A stretch of 64,000 nucleotides of DNA, from positions 53,362,001 through 53,426,000 of the forward strand of contig NC_064834.1 in NCBI RefSeq assembly GCF_024166365.1. The letters run 5' to 3'. The stretch is from Elephas maximus indicus. Lineage: Eukaryota > Chordata > Mammalia > Proboscidea > Elephantidae. Both the position numbers and the translations under genes were made by a program. Under the pieces are notes generated by a model. It made no database searches and had not been told where the DNA came from. It saw only the letters and a program-made list of their open reading frames with translations. Positions 51,701-60,030 of the stretch are shown here, piece by piece; positions within the stretch are counted from its first letter, which is position 1; each line of letters begins with the position of its first letter.

Positions 51701-54700
51701 TTACCAGCTTCCTCCACTGAATACATCTCTCGCCAAAACATCCTATGTTTGTAGTCATCTTTCGGAGCATACAAGTATGTATTTAATTCCCATTTCTGTA
51801 GCCTTAGAGGAAAGAAAATTACATATGTATAAATAGGCAACACTTACAGATAACCTGTAAATCTCAAATTTTCCCTTGACTTGGAGTATCACAATCTCAA
51901 ACAAAGCTAGTAATATTCTGGGACAGTGGTTTTTAACCTTTTTTTAATCAGTAGAATTTCGAAAGATTACAAGGAATGTCACATATTAAACAGTTTTAAG
52001 TAAAAATACAATAGTACCGGGTGAGTTAGGTGAAGCCCAAAACCTATTCAGCTTCCTAAGGGTAAGTTAAACCACCAGCCTAGGTGAAGAAGAAGTAAAA
52101 GACTAAGGTAAAATAATTTCTGCAATTAAGGTCATCAAACTGTACCTGACCTAGTCGACATTAATATTTTTTCAAACAAAAGGAAAATATTAAGTGTTCA
52201 CCTTCTAAAGAGTTCTTTTCTCTGTTCCATAACCCATGGTCTTCCATAAAATCCTAGATTCAAAGCAAGAATGAAATTATTTTCAAGTTTTAAAACATGA
52301 CAAGCTGTTTATTGAGAAAGCAGGTTAAAAAAAACATTCAATTCCATTTTGTAAAAACTGTGCAACAAAACAAAATCTGAAGGCTGTAAAACATTAAGGG
52401 TGGTGTCATTATAAGGTGACTTTTACTCCCTTTTTGCTTAATTTATTTTTCTACCATAAACATTTATTATCTAAGCAATAGTTATTTAAAAACAGCTAAA
52501 CCATATCGTTTCTTTTCATTGCCAATAAAAACCAAACATTTAAATCTAACTTTTTAAAAGAACCTCCATCTTAAAAGGGGGGAGGAGCAAAGTAATACAA
52601 ATCTACTAATAATAACAATTCCTACCTAGGAGGGGAGTTAAATTGCTTTAAAAGGGAGACAAGAGATAAGTAAGGTAGGAAATGAATCAGAACAGGATCT
52701 AGAAAGGAATCTGACTGACCTCATTTCATGATCACTTTTTTTTTAAATTCCTGATATAATCAAAGGAATAAAAAATGCCTGAAACCACCTTCACAACAAA
52801 TTGAGCAGTGGAGCTGGCCCAAAGGGAAATCTCTCAAGCAATCTCAATTCCAAAGCAAAGGTTTTAACAATTGAAAATTTAAAGTATGTGATCTGCCCCA
52901 GAGCATCCCCTAAGAGGGCGGGGCACTAGTAAAGCACACTGCAGACTGACTGATGGTGTGAATAGTGGTGCTGGGGCTCCCTAGTGTGCCCCACGACACA
53001 GAACTCACATCTTGTCTCATCTATATCTCCACCTATATCTCATCTTCAAGTGATAAGGACAACCTCTAAGGGATACCATGAAGATGGCTAATTAACATGT
53101 AAATGCTCTTTATACACACACACAGAGAGACTACACAGAAGACAAACCTAGAACTGAAATTTCTGAAATGTATTAACCTTGAATCTCTAGACAGAATGAT
53201 TACTGTGTGCCACAAACAAGGACAATGACAGACCAGAGGAAAATTCATCATATACTAAGATATGAAACTGTAGCACTTCCAAGCTTGACAATTCAATGTT
53301 TCCGTCTTATAAAAAAACAAACCTGTTGCAGTGGAAGTCGACTCATAGCGACCCTATAATGCCCTTACAGGTGGTTTAAAATATTCTTGATTAAGTTAAA
53401 TTTCTACAAGTCTTTAGCTTTCCTACAGTGCTCAGCATTGTCATTTTTCTGTTAAAGGAAATAGGCACTAAACATCCACTGAGAACCACTCCAGTATCAA
53501 AATAATGATTTTCCATCAAGTGTCTTACGTTTTAATCTTCAGAAGCCCTAACTTTGCTCTTTGAAAGTCAGGTTTGTGGTTTTGATAGATGGGCCCCACA
53601 AACAGAAAGCAGTGCTGTTACCATGGATTAAAACCAAACAAAGGTTTGTGAGGGAAGGGAAACAAAAAAGGCATTCTGGCAGTACCTACAGTAGTATCTG
53701 CTATCCTCATTCATTTAGGAATGATGCCAAACTGAAACAAAAAAAACCAGCACCAACTCAGGTGCTCAATCACCAAGGAAATACGGAAGGGAATGAGAGG
53801 GCATAAAGAACAGACTACAAAATTGAAGACAACTCTAGTACAGAAGAGTCCCCCCTTTAATACTATTCTGAAAAACAAACCAGATTATTTAAACACAATG
53901 AGCTTTTCTCTACAACGAACAAAGGGATAACAGACAGGCAAAAGTTTCCTTAGAAACTCACTCTAGCTTAGCTCTAAAATTTCTGTATCCCCAGCATTCC
54001 CTCTCCACCCTCCACCTCAAGGTCTTTGATGACAAAATACAGATTCGTTTTCCAGAATCTCCCTGACTGCACTGAAACAAGCCCAATAAATACATTAGCT
54101 GATAAGTCACACAAAACAATCATGTTTTCATAAACAGTGACCCCAATCGAATATAACAAGCAGCTTTCTATCCTCCAAATTCTGCAAGACAGTTAACTCT
54201 AAGCTGAACAAACTGTTTTGCGTCCTACAGCAGCCGCAAATTAGTCTGTTCTCCCCTACAATTAAACTTTTATCTAATATACCGTAACTACCACCCATCT
54301 TACTCTACGCTTATACGGTGACAAGGCTGTAAAAGCTGAAGCTCTTAACCAGGCGGGTAACCCTTCTTTCCTTTCCATACCTTCGTGCTTTTTTTTTTTT
54401 TTTTATAAAAACTAATCTTATACAGTGTTACTCCTATACACACAATTACACATATAAAGAAAAGAAAGACTATTAAATCAGATAACTAAGCAACCCTACC
54501 CATTGCTGTCTCCGACTCATAGCGACCCTACAGGACAGAATAGAACTGCCCCATAGGGTTTCCAAGGAGCAGCTGGTAAATGCGAACTGCCAACCTTTTG
54601 GTTAGCAGCCAAACACTTAACCACTGCGCCACCACAGGGCCCCTCCAAGCAACCCTGGGTCAGTCAAAATACTTCAGAAAATTCAAATATCGCTGAACTG

Positions 54701-56332
54701 GAGGAAAGACCAACTGATACATGCTCCTATAGACTGCTGGGCTGAATATTTGCCCACTCATATTCAGAAATTCTGAAACAATCTTCTGCTAATTGTCCTA
54801 ACTACCCAAAAAAAAAACATTGGTGCTTTTTAAACTGCAAATGGAAAGGAAGAAGGCAATAAGGACTGCAGCCTCTTCTACAGCCACTAAATTAAAATTC
54901 CATATTGCAAGGTACTTTAAGAATCTGTTATTAAAGTCAAATCATTACCCCTCAGGGGAAAGAGGACAATTTTCTAGGCTGCAAATAAACCTTCAAAGGG
55001 AGTGGGGGCAGAGAGAAATTTATAATACTAGAGATTTGGTTTTTTATAGGCGGACTAGGAGCCCTAGTGGCGCAATGGTTAAGCACTTGGCTAACGGAAA
55101 AGGTCTGCAGTTGGAACCCATCAGCCGCTCCGATGGAGAAAGATGTGGCAGCCTGCTCCCATAAAGATTTACAACCTTGCAAACCCTATGGGGAAATTCT
55201 ACTATATCCTATAGAGTCGCTATGAGTTGGAATCCACAGACAGCAACCGGCATTATAACCACGGCAACGGCTTTTACAGGCCGACTATGCATATCTTCAC
55301 TCCAGGAGTACAAACACGTCTGTGTGGGTTGATTTTTTTTCGCCCAAAATGGTAAGGACAAAACCACTATACACTTTTATTTTTCCATTTGAACGCGGAA
55401 ATCTCTATGGAATAGAAGTAAAAACCTGAGCCTAACATGAGGCTCCTTACCCACCGTCTCCTCCGGAGCAAACCTGGCTCCAAGCCCAGAACGGGTGGGG
55501 TCAAGTCCGTGAGTAGCCAGAAGGGAATTCCACACTGTTTCAAAATGTAAGAAGAGACTTGCCCACCGCTTAGCCTCTACCTCCGTTTTAGCAGGGCCAA
55601 ATTTCAAACCTAGCTAGCTAACCAATAACTAGTTGTCTTAGAGTGAACTCCGACTCATGGCGACCGCATGTCTGTCAGAGCAGAACTGCCCCCCACAGGG
55701 TTTTCAATGGCTAACTTATCGGATCAGATCACCAGGCTTTTCTTCTGAGGTGCCTCTGCGGGGACACGAAGCTCCAACCTTTTGATTGGTCGCAGAGAAA
55801 GTATGCACTAACCAAAGACTCCAACAATGTTTCAGAGCTGCTTAAAGCACACGGTTCAAACTCACCCAGAGGCACTTTAGAAGACAGGCCTGGCGATCTG
55901 CTTCCAAAAGGTCACAGCCTAGAAAACCCTATGGGGCAGTCTACTCTGCACACACAGGGTCGCGGTGAGTCGGAATGGACTCCACCGCAACAACGCACCG
56001 CGCCCCGCACCGCCCCCCAGGGTGCACCTGCATTCTCCGCCACCCCCTCCCCCACGAGAATCGAATGTTTTAACACTAGAGCGCAAAAGAGGGCGCTCCC
56101 ACCAGCCCGCGCCCGTGCGCTCACCTTCCACCACGCCACACAGGAATCTCCGAGCCCCTCCTGCAGCCCCGGGCACCGCCGCTCCCGAGGCCCCGGTTGG
56201 GTTGTCATCTCCGGGGGCCTGAGCTGCCGGCGTTTCCAATGATGCCCCCGCGGAGGCGGAGGCGGCTGCAGAGTTGGAACTGAGCTCGCTCTCCTGCTCC
56301 TCCAGCGCCGCCTGGCTCTCCTTCTGCACCAT
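32761..56332 (-). CDS. OGA: Protein O-GlcNAcase (OGA / MGEA5)
   Basis: OGA hydrolyses O-linked N-acetylglucosamine from Ser/Thr of nuclear and cytosolic proteins, opposing OGT. Sixteen exons: join(56125-56332, 52202-52253, 51705-51802, 49889-50019, 47256-47427, 45813-45911, 44766-45050, 43521-43679, 42457-43070, 41664-41838, 37928-38013, 36853-36957, 36026-36111, 35553-35745, 33804-33963, 32761-32897), 2760 nt, 919 aa. The human protein is 916 aa; the difference lies in the low-complexity N-terminus. The GH84 catalytic domain spans about 62-370, with the catalytic Asp pair D177-D178 in LLFDDID and binding residues W281, N283 and D288 in [11 protein letters not shown] disordered acidic linker (about 400-540) contains the caspase-3 site context SVVD416, followed by the stalk helices and a C-terminal acetyltransferase-like domain (about 710-919). 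All junctions are GT/AG and in phase. The ATG context is strong (A-3, G+4). Confidence 0.98.
32898..33803 (-). other. OGA: OGA intron 15
   Basis: A 906-bp intron containing one sense-oriented (plus-strand) AfroSINE. Confidence 0.85.
32975..33175 (+). mobile_element. AfroSINE, long form
   Basis: 'gtgcagtggttaagtgctta', the middle 'caaagatgtggcaatctg', and the 3' end 'cctatagggtcactgagtcg'. It is antisense to OGA. Confidence 0.85.
33804..33963 (-). CDS. OGA: OGA exon 15
   Basis: Residues 822-874 ([10 protein letters not shown] to SSLKAN). Acceptor is a long pyrimidine run then CAG; donor AAT G/GTGAGT. Confidence 0.97.
34275..34432 (-). mobile_element. AfroSINE with TSD
   Basis: An antisense complete copy ending 'gccaccagggctccg', with short duplicated flanks GTTGGTCTCT / GCTGGTCTCT. 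Confidence 0.85.
34480..34600 (+). repeat. Old L1-type 3' end
   Basis: 'cttttctgtaaatctaaaatt' followed by 'aaataaaacatttattat' is a common LINE-1 3' terminus pattern. Confidence 0.45.
35300..35420 (+). repeat. Old L1 3' end
   Basis: 'gtgtcactgaattgtacacg', 'ggaaatgttttggtatata' and an A-rich tail, the same pattern as at 1-122 and 44.2 kb. Confidence 0.55.
35553..35745 (-). CDS. OGA: OGA exon 14
   Basis: Completes Lys757; residues 758-821 ([10 protein letters not shown] to KELSEAE). Acceptor 'ttctgagcag', donor GAG/GTAATG. Core of the acetyltransferase-like domain, including '[18 protein letters not shown]'. Confidence 0.97.
35746..36025 (-). other. OGA: OGA intron 13
   Basis: A short 280-bp intron with nothing further recognised. 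Confidence 0.85.
36026..36111 (-). CDS. OGA: OGA exon 13
   Basis: Residues 729-756 plus two bases ([10 protein letters not shown] to PDLIGD). Donor GACAA/GTATGT. Met at 743 replaces the human Val in the DDGVG segment, a mild change. Confidence 0.96.
36112..36852 (-). other. OGA: OGA intron 12
   Basis: A 741-bp AT-rich intron without named repeats. Confidence 0.85.
36853..36957 (-). CDS. OGA: OGA exon 12
   Basis: Residues 694-728 ([10 protein letters not shown] to YFPKDE), phase 0. Acceptor 'ttcttcccacag', donor GAG/GTAATT. Hinge between stalk and acetyltransferase-like domain. Confidence 0.97.
36958..37927 (-). other. OGA: OGA intron 11 with CpG cluster
   Basis: A 970-bp AT-rich intron containing an abrupt CpG cluster at 37628-37740 (about 11 CpGs in about 110 bp, 'catgcgcgcattgtgc' and 'cgcttcgcgggcgcg'), just beside a reverse octamer ATTTGCAT near 37574. 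No repeat family is recognised. Confidence 0.6.
37928..38013 (-). CDS. OGA: OGA exon 11
   Basis: Completes Gly665; residues 666-693 ([10 protein letters not shown] to GLAGEFQ). Acceptor 'gatctcaacag', donor CAG/GTATCA. It is skipped by the intron-10-retaining short isoform. Confidence 0.96.
39792..39849. repeat. 29-bp tandem duplication
   Basis: The unit CGTAACTGCATAAAACAG... occurs twice perfectly, at 39792-39820 and 39821-39849. Confidence 0.9.
40058..40213 (+). mobile_element. AfroSINE with TSD
   Basis: 'agagccctggtggtacagcgg' to 'tgatggcaacagggttc'. Flanks CTGACCAGAAGC / CCGACCAGAAGC are duplicated. It inserted next to an older SINE. Confidence 0.85.
40245..40475 (+). mobile_element. 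Older, diverged AfroSINE
   Basis: 'gagatctgcttcaaaaagg', 'ccttgaaaaccctacgg' and 'gcgcacacagggttacc' belong to the long form with a 'cacacagggt' variant also seen at 55.95 kb. Confidence 0.7.
41569..41838 (-). CDS. OGA: Short OGA isoform read-through (exon 10 plus intron 10)
   Basis: In human a 677-aa isoform arises by retaining intron 10, adding about 15 residues. Here read-through past the exon 10 donor gives [10 protein letters not shown]... and 30 residues before the stop at 41569. The tail crosses an A17 run (plus strand T, 41601-41617) encoding five lysines. Whether this transcript is made in this species is unknown. Confidence 0.45.
   Translation of the reverse strand: MEEWRTRAAKFEEMCGLVMGMFTRLSNCANRTILYDMYSYVWDIKSIMSMVKSFVQWLGRCTRNNLFSSNIVSLKKKKKRHYPTGRKTF
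41664..41838 (-). CDS. OGA: OGA exon 10
   Basis: Residues 607-664 ([10 protein letters not shown] to KSFVQWL) plus one base. Acceptor '...caatag' before ATTGAAG, donor G/GTAGGT. Stalk-domain helices used for dimerisation. Confidence 0.97.
41839..42456 (-). other. OGA: OGA intron 9
   Basis: 618 bp, more than half occupied by an L1 3'-end insertion. Confidence 0.85.
42007..42343 (+). mobile_element. L1 3'UTR insertion with long TSD
   Basis: An A-tailed insertion between AATGCGGTCAATTTTCTGC (about 41988-42006) and the near-identical copy ending at 42364, which differs at one base. It shares 'gaccagacttaatggtctga' with the insertion at 0.98 kb. Confidence 0.8.
42457..43070 (-). CDS. OGA: OGA exon 9 (614 nt)
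   Basis: Completes Ser402; residues 403-606. Disordered acidic linker ([20 protein letters not shown] and following) with caspase-3 site SVVD416, then the stalk start [19 protein letters not shown]. Acceptor 'tttttggtag', donor AAA/GTGAGT. Confidence 0.97.
43071..43520 (-). other. OGA: OGA intron 8
   Basis: A 450-bp intron; nothing further recognised. Confidence 0.85.
43521..43679 (-). CDS. OGA: OGA exon 8
   Basis: Completes Thr349; residues 350-401 ([10 protein letters not shown] to VPHQYS). Acceptor 'ttcttttgcag', donor A/GTGAGT. End of the catalytic domain. Confidence 0.97.
43680..44765 (-). other. OGA: OGA intron 7
   Basis: A 1.09-kb AT-rich intron with an old L1 3' end. Confidence 0.85.
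44195..44300 (+). repeat. Old L1 3' end
   Basis: 'ggtgtcactgaactgtacatg', 'ggcaaatgttttattatata' and 'caataaaaaatg'. Confidence 0.55.
44766..45050 (-). CDS. OGA: OGA exon 7
   Basis: Completes Gly254; residues 255-348 ([10 protein letters not shown] to GVRKDVVM). Holds substrate-binding W281, N283 and D288. Acceptor 'attacttctag', donor A/GTAAGT. Confidence 0.97.
45051..45812 (-). other. OGA: OGA intron 6
   Basis: A 762-bp intron with a CA dinucleotide microsatellite. Confidence 0.85.
45694..45726. repeat. (CA)n microsatellite
   Basis: About 16 uninterrupted CA units after 'cacgtgcg'. Confidence 0.95.
45813..45911 (-). CDS. OGA: OGA exon 6
   Basis: Completes Glu221; residues 222-253 ([10 protein letters not shown] to GIEVLWT). 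Y222 corresponds to human Y219 near the active site. Acceptor 'ctgttttcag', donor G/GTAAGC. Confidence 0.97.
45912..47255 (-). other. OGA: OGA intron 5
   Basis: A 1.34-kb intron with one AfroSINE. Confidence 0.85.
46858..47075 (-). mobile_element. AfroSINE, long diverged form
   Basis: 'gctgctgtcaagtcaatgcc' to 'catgacccagggactcc', with a short GT run inside the middle section. Confidence 0.75.
47256..47427 (-). CDS. OGA: OGA exon 5, catalytic Asp pair
   Basis: Residues 164-220 ([10 protein letters not shown] to TFLFCPT). LLFDDIDHN holds D177 and D178 (human D174/D175). Acceptor 'tctctttctag', donor G/GTATAG. Confidence 0.98.
47832..49138 (-). mobile_element. 5'-truncated L1 with TSD
   Basis: The antisense L1 3' region includes 'gtggtagccgggtaccatc' and 'gcattatgccctccaggtcc'. 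Flanks CCTAACTAAACTCCCTT / CCTAACTAAACCCTT are a target duplication. It has the same orientation as OGA; no intact ORF. Confidence 0.75.
49545..49710. mobile_element. MER5-type hAT remnant
   Basis: 'ccaaaatgtggttcttgaatc', 'catcgcctggactc', 'ataatcagcattctc' and 'gtttgagaagcactgg' follow the pattern of MER5 Charlie-derived non-autonomous transposons. Confidence 0.6.
49889..50019 (-). CDS. OGA: OGA exon 4
   Basis: Completes Glu120; residues 121-163 ([10 protein letters not shown] to KRKLDQ), with '[11 protein letters not shown]' of the TIM barrel. Acceptor 'ctattcttcag', donor CAG/GTAACA. Confidence 0.97.
50020..51704 (-). other. OGA: OGA intron 3
   Basis: A 1.69-kb AT-rich intron. A T-run lies at about 50465-50480. 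No named repeat is certain. Confidence 0.8.
51705..51802 (-). CDS. OGA: OGA exon 3
   Basis: Completes Arg87; residues 88-119 ([10 protein letters not shown] to YSVEEA), with '[10 protein letters not shown]' of the active-site rim (K101 = human K98). Acceptor 'tttcctctaag', donor G/GTAATC. Confidence 0.97.
51803..52201 (-). other. OGA: OGA intron 2
   Basis: A 399-bp intron; 'gtggtttttaacctttttt' near 51930 may be a small DNA-transposon remnant. Confidence 0.7.
52202..52253 (-). CDS. OGA: OGA exon 2 (52 nt)
   Basis: Completes Gly70 and encodes [24 protein letters not shown] opens the GH84 barrel (G70 matches human G67). Acceptor 'aatctag', donor AG/GTGAAC. Confidence 0.97.
53325..53370 (-). 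repeat. AfroSINE scrap
   Basis: Only 'gtcgactcatagcgacccta' and immediate flanks remain. Confidence 0.6.
54492..54648 (-). mobile_element. AfroSINE with TSD
   Basis: Antisense full copy flanked by AAGCAACCCT (about 54488-54497 and 54648-54657). Confidence 0.88.
55060..55255 (+). mobile_element. AfroSINE, long form
   Basis: 'gagccctagtggcgcaatgg', 'gagaaagatgtggcagcctg' and 'tatagagtcgctatgag'. Confidence 0.85.
55635..55830 (-). mobile_element. AfroSINE, older form
   Basis: 'gtgaactccgactcatggcg' to 'gcactaaccaaagactcc', with the 'ttctgaggtgcctctg' middle. Confidence 0.75.
55840..55990 (+). mobile_element. AfroSINE 134 bp inside OGA intron 1
   Basis: 'gcgatctgcttccaaaagg' to 'gcggtgagtcggaatgg'. 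It abuts the CpG island and keeps several CpGs. The tRNA-like 5' part is mostly lost. Confidence 0.75.
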
Positions 56333-56860
56333 CCTCCTGCCTCCGGCCGCCGCCACCTCTGCAGGTCCTCCTCGGCCTCAGTCCGTTGGGCCGCTGGCCC
56401 GGAGCCCTGGAGAGGGCCTTGGCTCCGAGCGCGCGCCTTTCCGGCTCGTTCCCTTCCCTATCTGCCCTTCCCCCTCCTCCTCTGCAGGGGCCCGAATGCC
56501 CGGATGAGAAGGGCGGCGGCACCCGCGCGAGCCCTTTGTCAGCCGCAGGCTTAGCCTCAGCTGGGGAGCCGGGAGCCGGGGCGGAGAGCGAGGCCGCGAC
56601 CCCTTATTCTCTGAAGGCAGATGGCCAAAGCTCCTTTTCTCGTTTTAGTTAGCTTCTGTTACCCTCCTGATTATCTCCTTTCCGCTGATTCCCCACCGAA
56701 GCCCTTAGGTCTCCTCTACCGCTGCCCCTACCGCCCGCTTCCTGTTTATCCGCACTGCGCCTGCGTCGCAGACCGGCTCAGACCGGTCCCCTCAGCCCGG
56801 CTCCCCCCCTTTCGGGTCAGCCCATTAGGCCTCATTCAGTAGGGGGAATTAGAACATAGG
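55990..56860 (-). promoter_or_regulatory. OGA: OGA CpG-island promoter and 5'UTR
   Basis: High CpG density spanning exon 1 and upstream to about 56.86 kb, with no TATA box. 'ccgcttcctgtttatccgc' near 56734-56752 holds an ETS-type TTCCTG. The transcription start is probably 56.4-56.8 kb. Confidence 0.7.
56125..56332 (-). CDS. OGA: OGA exon 1, start codon
   Basis: ATG at 56330-56332 in a strong context. Residues 1-69 ([10 protein letters not shown] to RRFLCGVVE); donor G/GTGAGC. The Ala/Ser-rich stretch is three residues longer than human as I recall it. The frame stays open upstream but with no further ATG there. Confidence 0.97.
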
Positions 56861-57840
56861 GCAAGCGGAAAGCGGGAGGTAATAAAGGCAGTGGGGCGTA
56901 CCATTTGTGCTCACCACCCTCCATTTCGAGCCAGGCACCCTGGGATGGACCATTACCCCACCCGAAGAAGGGAAGTATGGGAGACAGCTGCGCCCGGTTA
57001 GGGCAATTGGGAGAACCGGGGGAGGGTGAAAAGAGAGGTGTTTACTTTCTCAATGCGCAAGCGCGGAAACGAAGCCTCAAGTTCTTAAAGAGGTAGAAAG
57101 AGACTGACCTACTTTCAATTGAGATGCTCCTAATAGATTGGCTTGTTGCATTTGTCCAGCCCAGACTCGGTTCCGTGAAGACGCCGCTCTAAGGAGCTCA
57201 GCTCACCGCCTTGAGTCATTTTCTCCTACCCCCAGCTTAGCGCTAACCCCGTTTAAAAATCCAGTCGTTCGTTCATTCCTTCATTCAGCAGACACCTAGT
57301 GAGCTTGACCTGTGTTTGGCTCTGAGGCTGCTATGAGCTCACAGTGTTGTGGCGGACTCAAGCAAGTGCACACACTCCCTTAACACGGTGCGCCCACGTG
57401 TCGCGGGAGCTCAGAGGAGTTACTTACTCCTTTGGGGAGAGGTGGCTATGGCTTCACGAACTGGACCCTAAAGAATAAGTAGGAGTTGGTAGGGAGGAGG
57501 GGAGAGAGCACTGCATCTAGGGAAGTGGAACAGAATCCAAAGGTAGGGAGATGTGAAAAGGCCAGGCTTTTTTGGGAATGAGAAGCTCTTCAACATAAAC
57601 ACCATTTCCCTAGGTTGGCTCTGGTCATTGTGCTATATGTACTTAAAGCTCCCTGTACTTCTATCATAAGGCTCTTTACATTTATATTGATTGAGAGGTC
57701 TGTCTCAACTTGTGAGATATAAAAGTGAAATATTTTTCTTTCTTTCAAAGATTGTTTAACCCCTCTCGAGAGTCTATTAAAAAAAAAAAGCATCTCAGTC
57801 TCATTCTAATTATTAAAACTTAGTACTATCTAACACTTCA
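56861..57840. other. OGA-KCNIP2 spacer, first part
   Basis: Unique sequence with no gene; 'cgttcattccttcattcagc' near 57269 suggests an L2/MIR scrap. Confidence 0.45.
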
Positions 57841-57841
57841 A

Positions 57842-57985
57842 AGGAGCCCCGGTGGCGCAGTGGTTAAGCGCTTGGCTGCTAACAGTTGGCGGTTCAAACC
57901 TAGCCACTCTCCGAGAAAGATGTGGCAGCCCGCTTCCTAATGATTTCTGTCAAGGAAACCCTATTGGGCAGTTCTACTAGGGCTT
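57842..57985 (+). mobile_element. AfroSINE, 3' truncated
   Basis: A consensus-like 5' part ('ggagccccggtggcgcagtgg') running to 'cagttctactaggg', where it stops abruptly next to the LTR-like region. Confidence 0.8.
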
Positions 57986-58029
57986 CCAACCGGTCTGGTT
58001 CCAACCCTGAGGGGTCTTGACCAAGAGAC

Positions 58030-58490
58030 CATCTGCACCCCTTAAAATACTTGTACTCAGGAAGAGTATTGTCAGGGTGCTGTTGCCAGCAAGGTATTTT
58101 TTGAAGATAGACAAAGAAAATACACATAAGCATTTTATGATCACTATCTAAGGGTCCTCTGAAACTATCTGTAATCTCTGTAGCTATTATTAATTGGTAA
58201 CCAATCAGTGTTTAGCAGCTATACCCTCTGAACCAATAAGGTACCTCTCCCCGCAAAGATTCTGCCTCCCGCCCTAATCAGAGATGCACCAATCAAGAAG
58301 AACCTGTGGCTGATGTCTGCTGTAGCAGTACGATTATCCCTGAGTCAGACCCCCTTCTTTGGATACCACTGTCTCATCTTAATGAGCTGTGCTATTCTCA
58401 GTTGGAACTGTAATCGTTGCTTGGAATAAACCTTTGTGATTTTATCTTAAACAGACTTGGTTTTTTATACCGCGGCGATAACCTCACGCC
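58030..58490 (+). mobile_element. Candidate ERV LTR (solo)
   Basis: CCAAT-type boxes ('ggtaaccaatcag', 'gcaccaatcaag'), then 'gcttggaataaacctttgtg' with an AATAAA signal and a T-rich end resemble the U3-R-U5 order of an endogenous retroviral LTR. There are no coding remnants. Ends and family are not certain. Confidence 0.4.
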
Positions 58491-58776
58491 TCACTCTGTA
58501 GCAATTGCCAGCAAGTCAGCGTCCTCAATTTCATCTACTCTCCACAGCCTAGACTCTGGGGGAAGATCCACCTTCCATACCTGTGCCGCTCAAACTTAGG
58601 GGTGGTCCTTGTCCCACACATGACTGCCACACCCTTTCTCTCCACACCACAACTCCACCCTCCCTGGTCACCTATGACAGGGACCAATGTTTAGTAGGCC
58701 CATGATAAATATTTGTGGAATGAACAGATGGGGCCCTACCCTCACAGAGTTTGTATTCTGGTTGGGGAAACAGATA

Positions 58777-58878
58777 ACTGTCATGGACTGAATTGTGTCC
58801 CCCAAAAATACGTGTCAACTTCGTTAGGCCGTGATTCCCAGTGTTGTGCGGTTGTCCTCCATTTTGTGATAGTAATTT
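58777..58878 (+). mobile_element. MaLR LTR, 5' part
   Basis: 'tgtcatggactgaattgtgtc' and 'ccccaaaaatacgtg' open an ERVL-MaLR (MLT/MST-like) LTR that is interrupted by an L1. Confidence 0.7.
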
Positions 58879-59170
58879 TTTTTCCTTTATTTTTTCTTTT
58901 TTTTAATCGTGCTTTAGGTGAAAGTTTACAGCTCAAGTTAGTTTCTCATACAAAAATTTACACACACATTGTTATGTGACCCTAGTTGCTATCCCTATAA
59001 TGTGACTGTATGTTCCCCCTTTTCACACCGGATTTCCCGTGTCCAACCAGCTCCCAGCTCCTATCCTTTTCTGCCTTCTCATCTCACCTCCAGACAGGAG
59101 CTGCCCGCTTAGTTTCATGCATCTACTTGAACTAAGAAGCACACTCTTCACAAGTATCATTTTGTGTCTT

Positions 59171-59327
59171 ATACACCCAAACACCCATTGCCATTGAGTC
59201 GATTCCAACTCTACAGGACAGAGTAAAACTGCCTCATAGAGTTTCCAAGGAGTGCCTCGTGGATTTGAACTGCTGATCTTTTGGTTAGCAGCCTAGCACT
59301 TAAACCACTACGCCACCAGGGTTTCCT
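59171..59327 (-). mobile_element. AfroSINE with TSD inside L1
   Basis: Antisense copy flanked by TTGTGTCTTATA on both sides. Confidence 0.9.
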
Positions 59328-59414
59328 TGTGTCTTATAGTCCAGTCTAGTCTTTTTCTGAAGAGTTGGCTTTGGTAATGGTGTTAGTTCTGGGTTAACAG
59401 AGAGCCCAGATGTT

Positions 59415-60030
59415 ACCAATTGCCAACTGCCAATCTTACACAAAGGGTCCTTGTCTTTTCCCGAGTAAGAATATACGAGAAAGACAAACTTTATCTTCAG
59501 CAACCTTTTTTTTGCTTGAGTCAACCAAAAGGAGTCAGAGGTGATCTAAGCCTCTCCAAAAGAAAAGGGAAGCAAGGCTAGAGCTTATATGGGTTCCGTG
59601 CAGACAATAGAGTAATGAATATTTAGCGGGCATCTTTCAAGGGTCGGTACTTCTCAGAATGGCGATGTATGTTAATTAGGTTGCCCGGGCATCTGGAATC
59701 CAAGATGGAACCCGCTGATATTCAAGATGGAGTCCTCTTGGCAGCCCTTAGCATCACTTATTATGGGATATAGCACAAGCATACTGATCTTTGGCACCGG
59801 ATCACTGTCTTCGGAGGCCTAACGAAGCTTAAACAATGGTCACACTTTGTTCTGCACAGGAGCCTGAAAAGGGGGAAGGGACTAGAAAAACACTAAGAAG
59901 GAGATAGTAATTCACTGGTTGTTTCAGCCTTATCTCATGTTGACAGGGTATGGTTCCTTTTTACCCAACTTCTAGATAGTAATCTTTTAACAGCTGTTTT
60001 GTTCTGACAGCACGGTTAACCCTATCTCAC
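59415..60030. mobile_element. Unassigned insert in L1, possible solo LTR
   Basis: Sequence foreign to the L1 breaks it. It begins TGTTACCAATTGCC and ends near CTATCTCACA (TG...CA), with repeated 'caagatgga' motifs inside. A target duplication is not clear. Confidence 0.35.

Larger units (their letters stand above)
52254..56124 (-). other. OGA: OGA intron 1
   Basis: A 3.87-kb first intron. The 5' end (near exon 1) is crowded with AfroSINEs at 54.49, 55.06, 55.63 and 55.84 kb; the rest (52.3-54.4 kb) is unique AT-rich sequence with one SINE scrap at 53.33 kb and a T-run at 54391-54406. Confidence 0.85.

Noticed and set aside
56354-56356. Upstream start for OGA adding MAAAGGRR
   Set aside because: The codon there is GTG, not ATG; the downstream ATG has a strong context and matches the known protein start.
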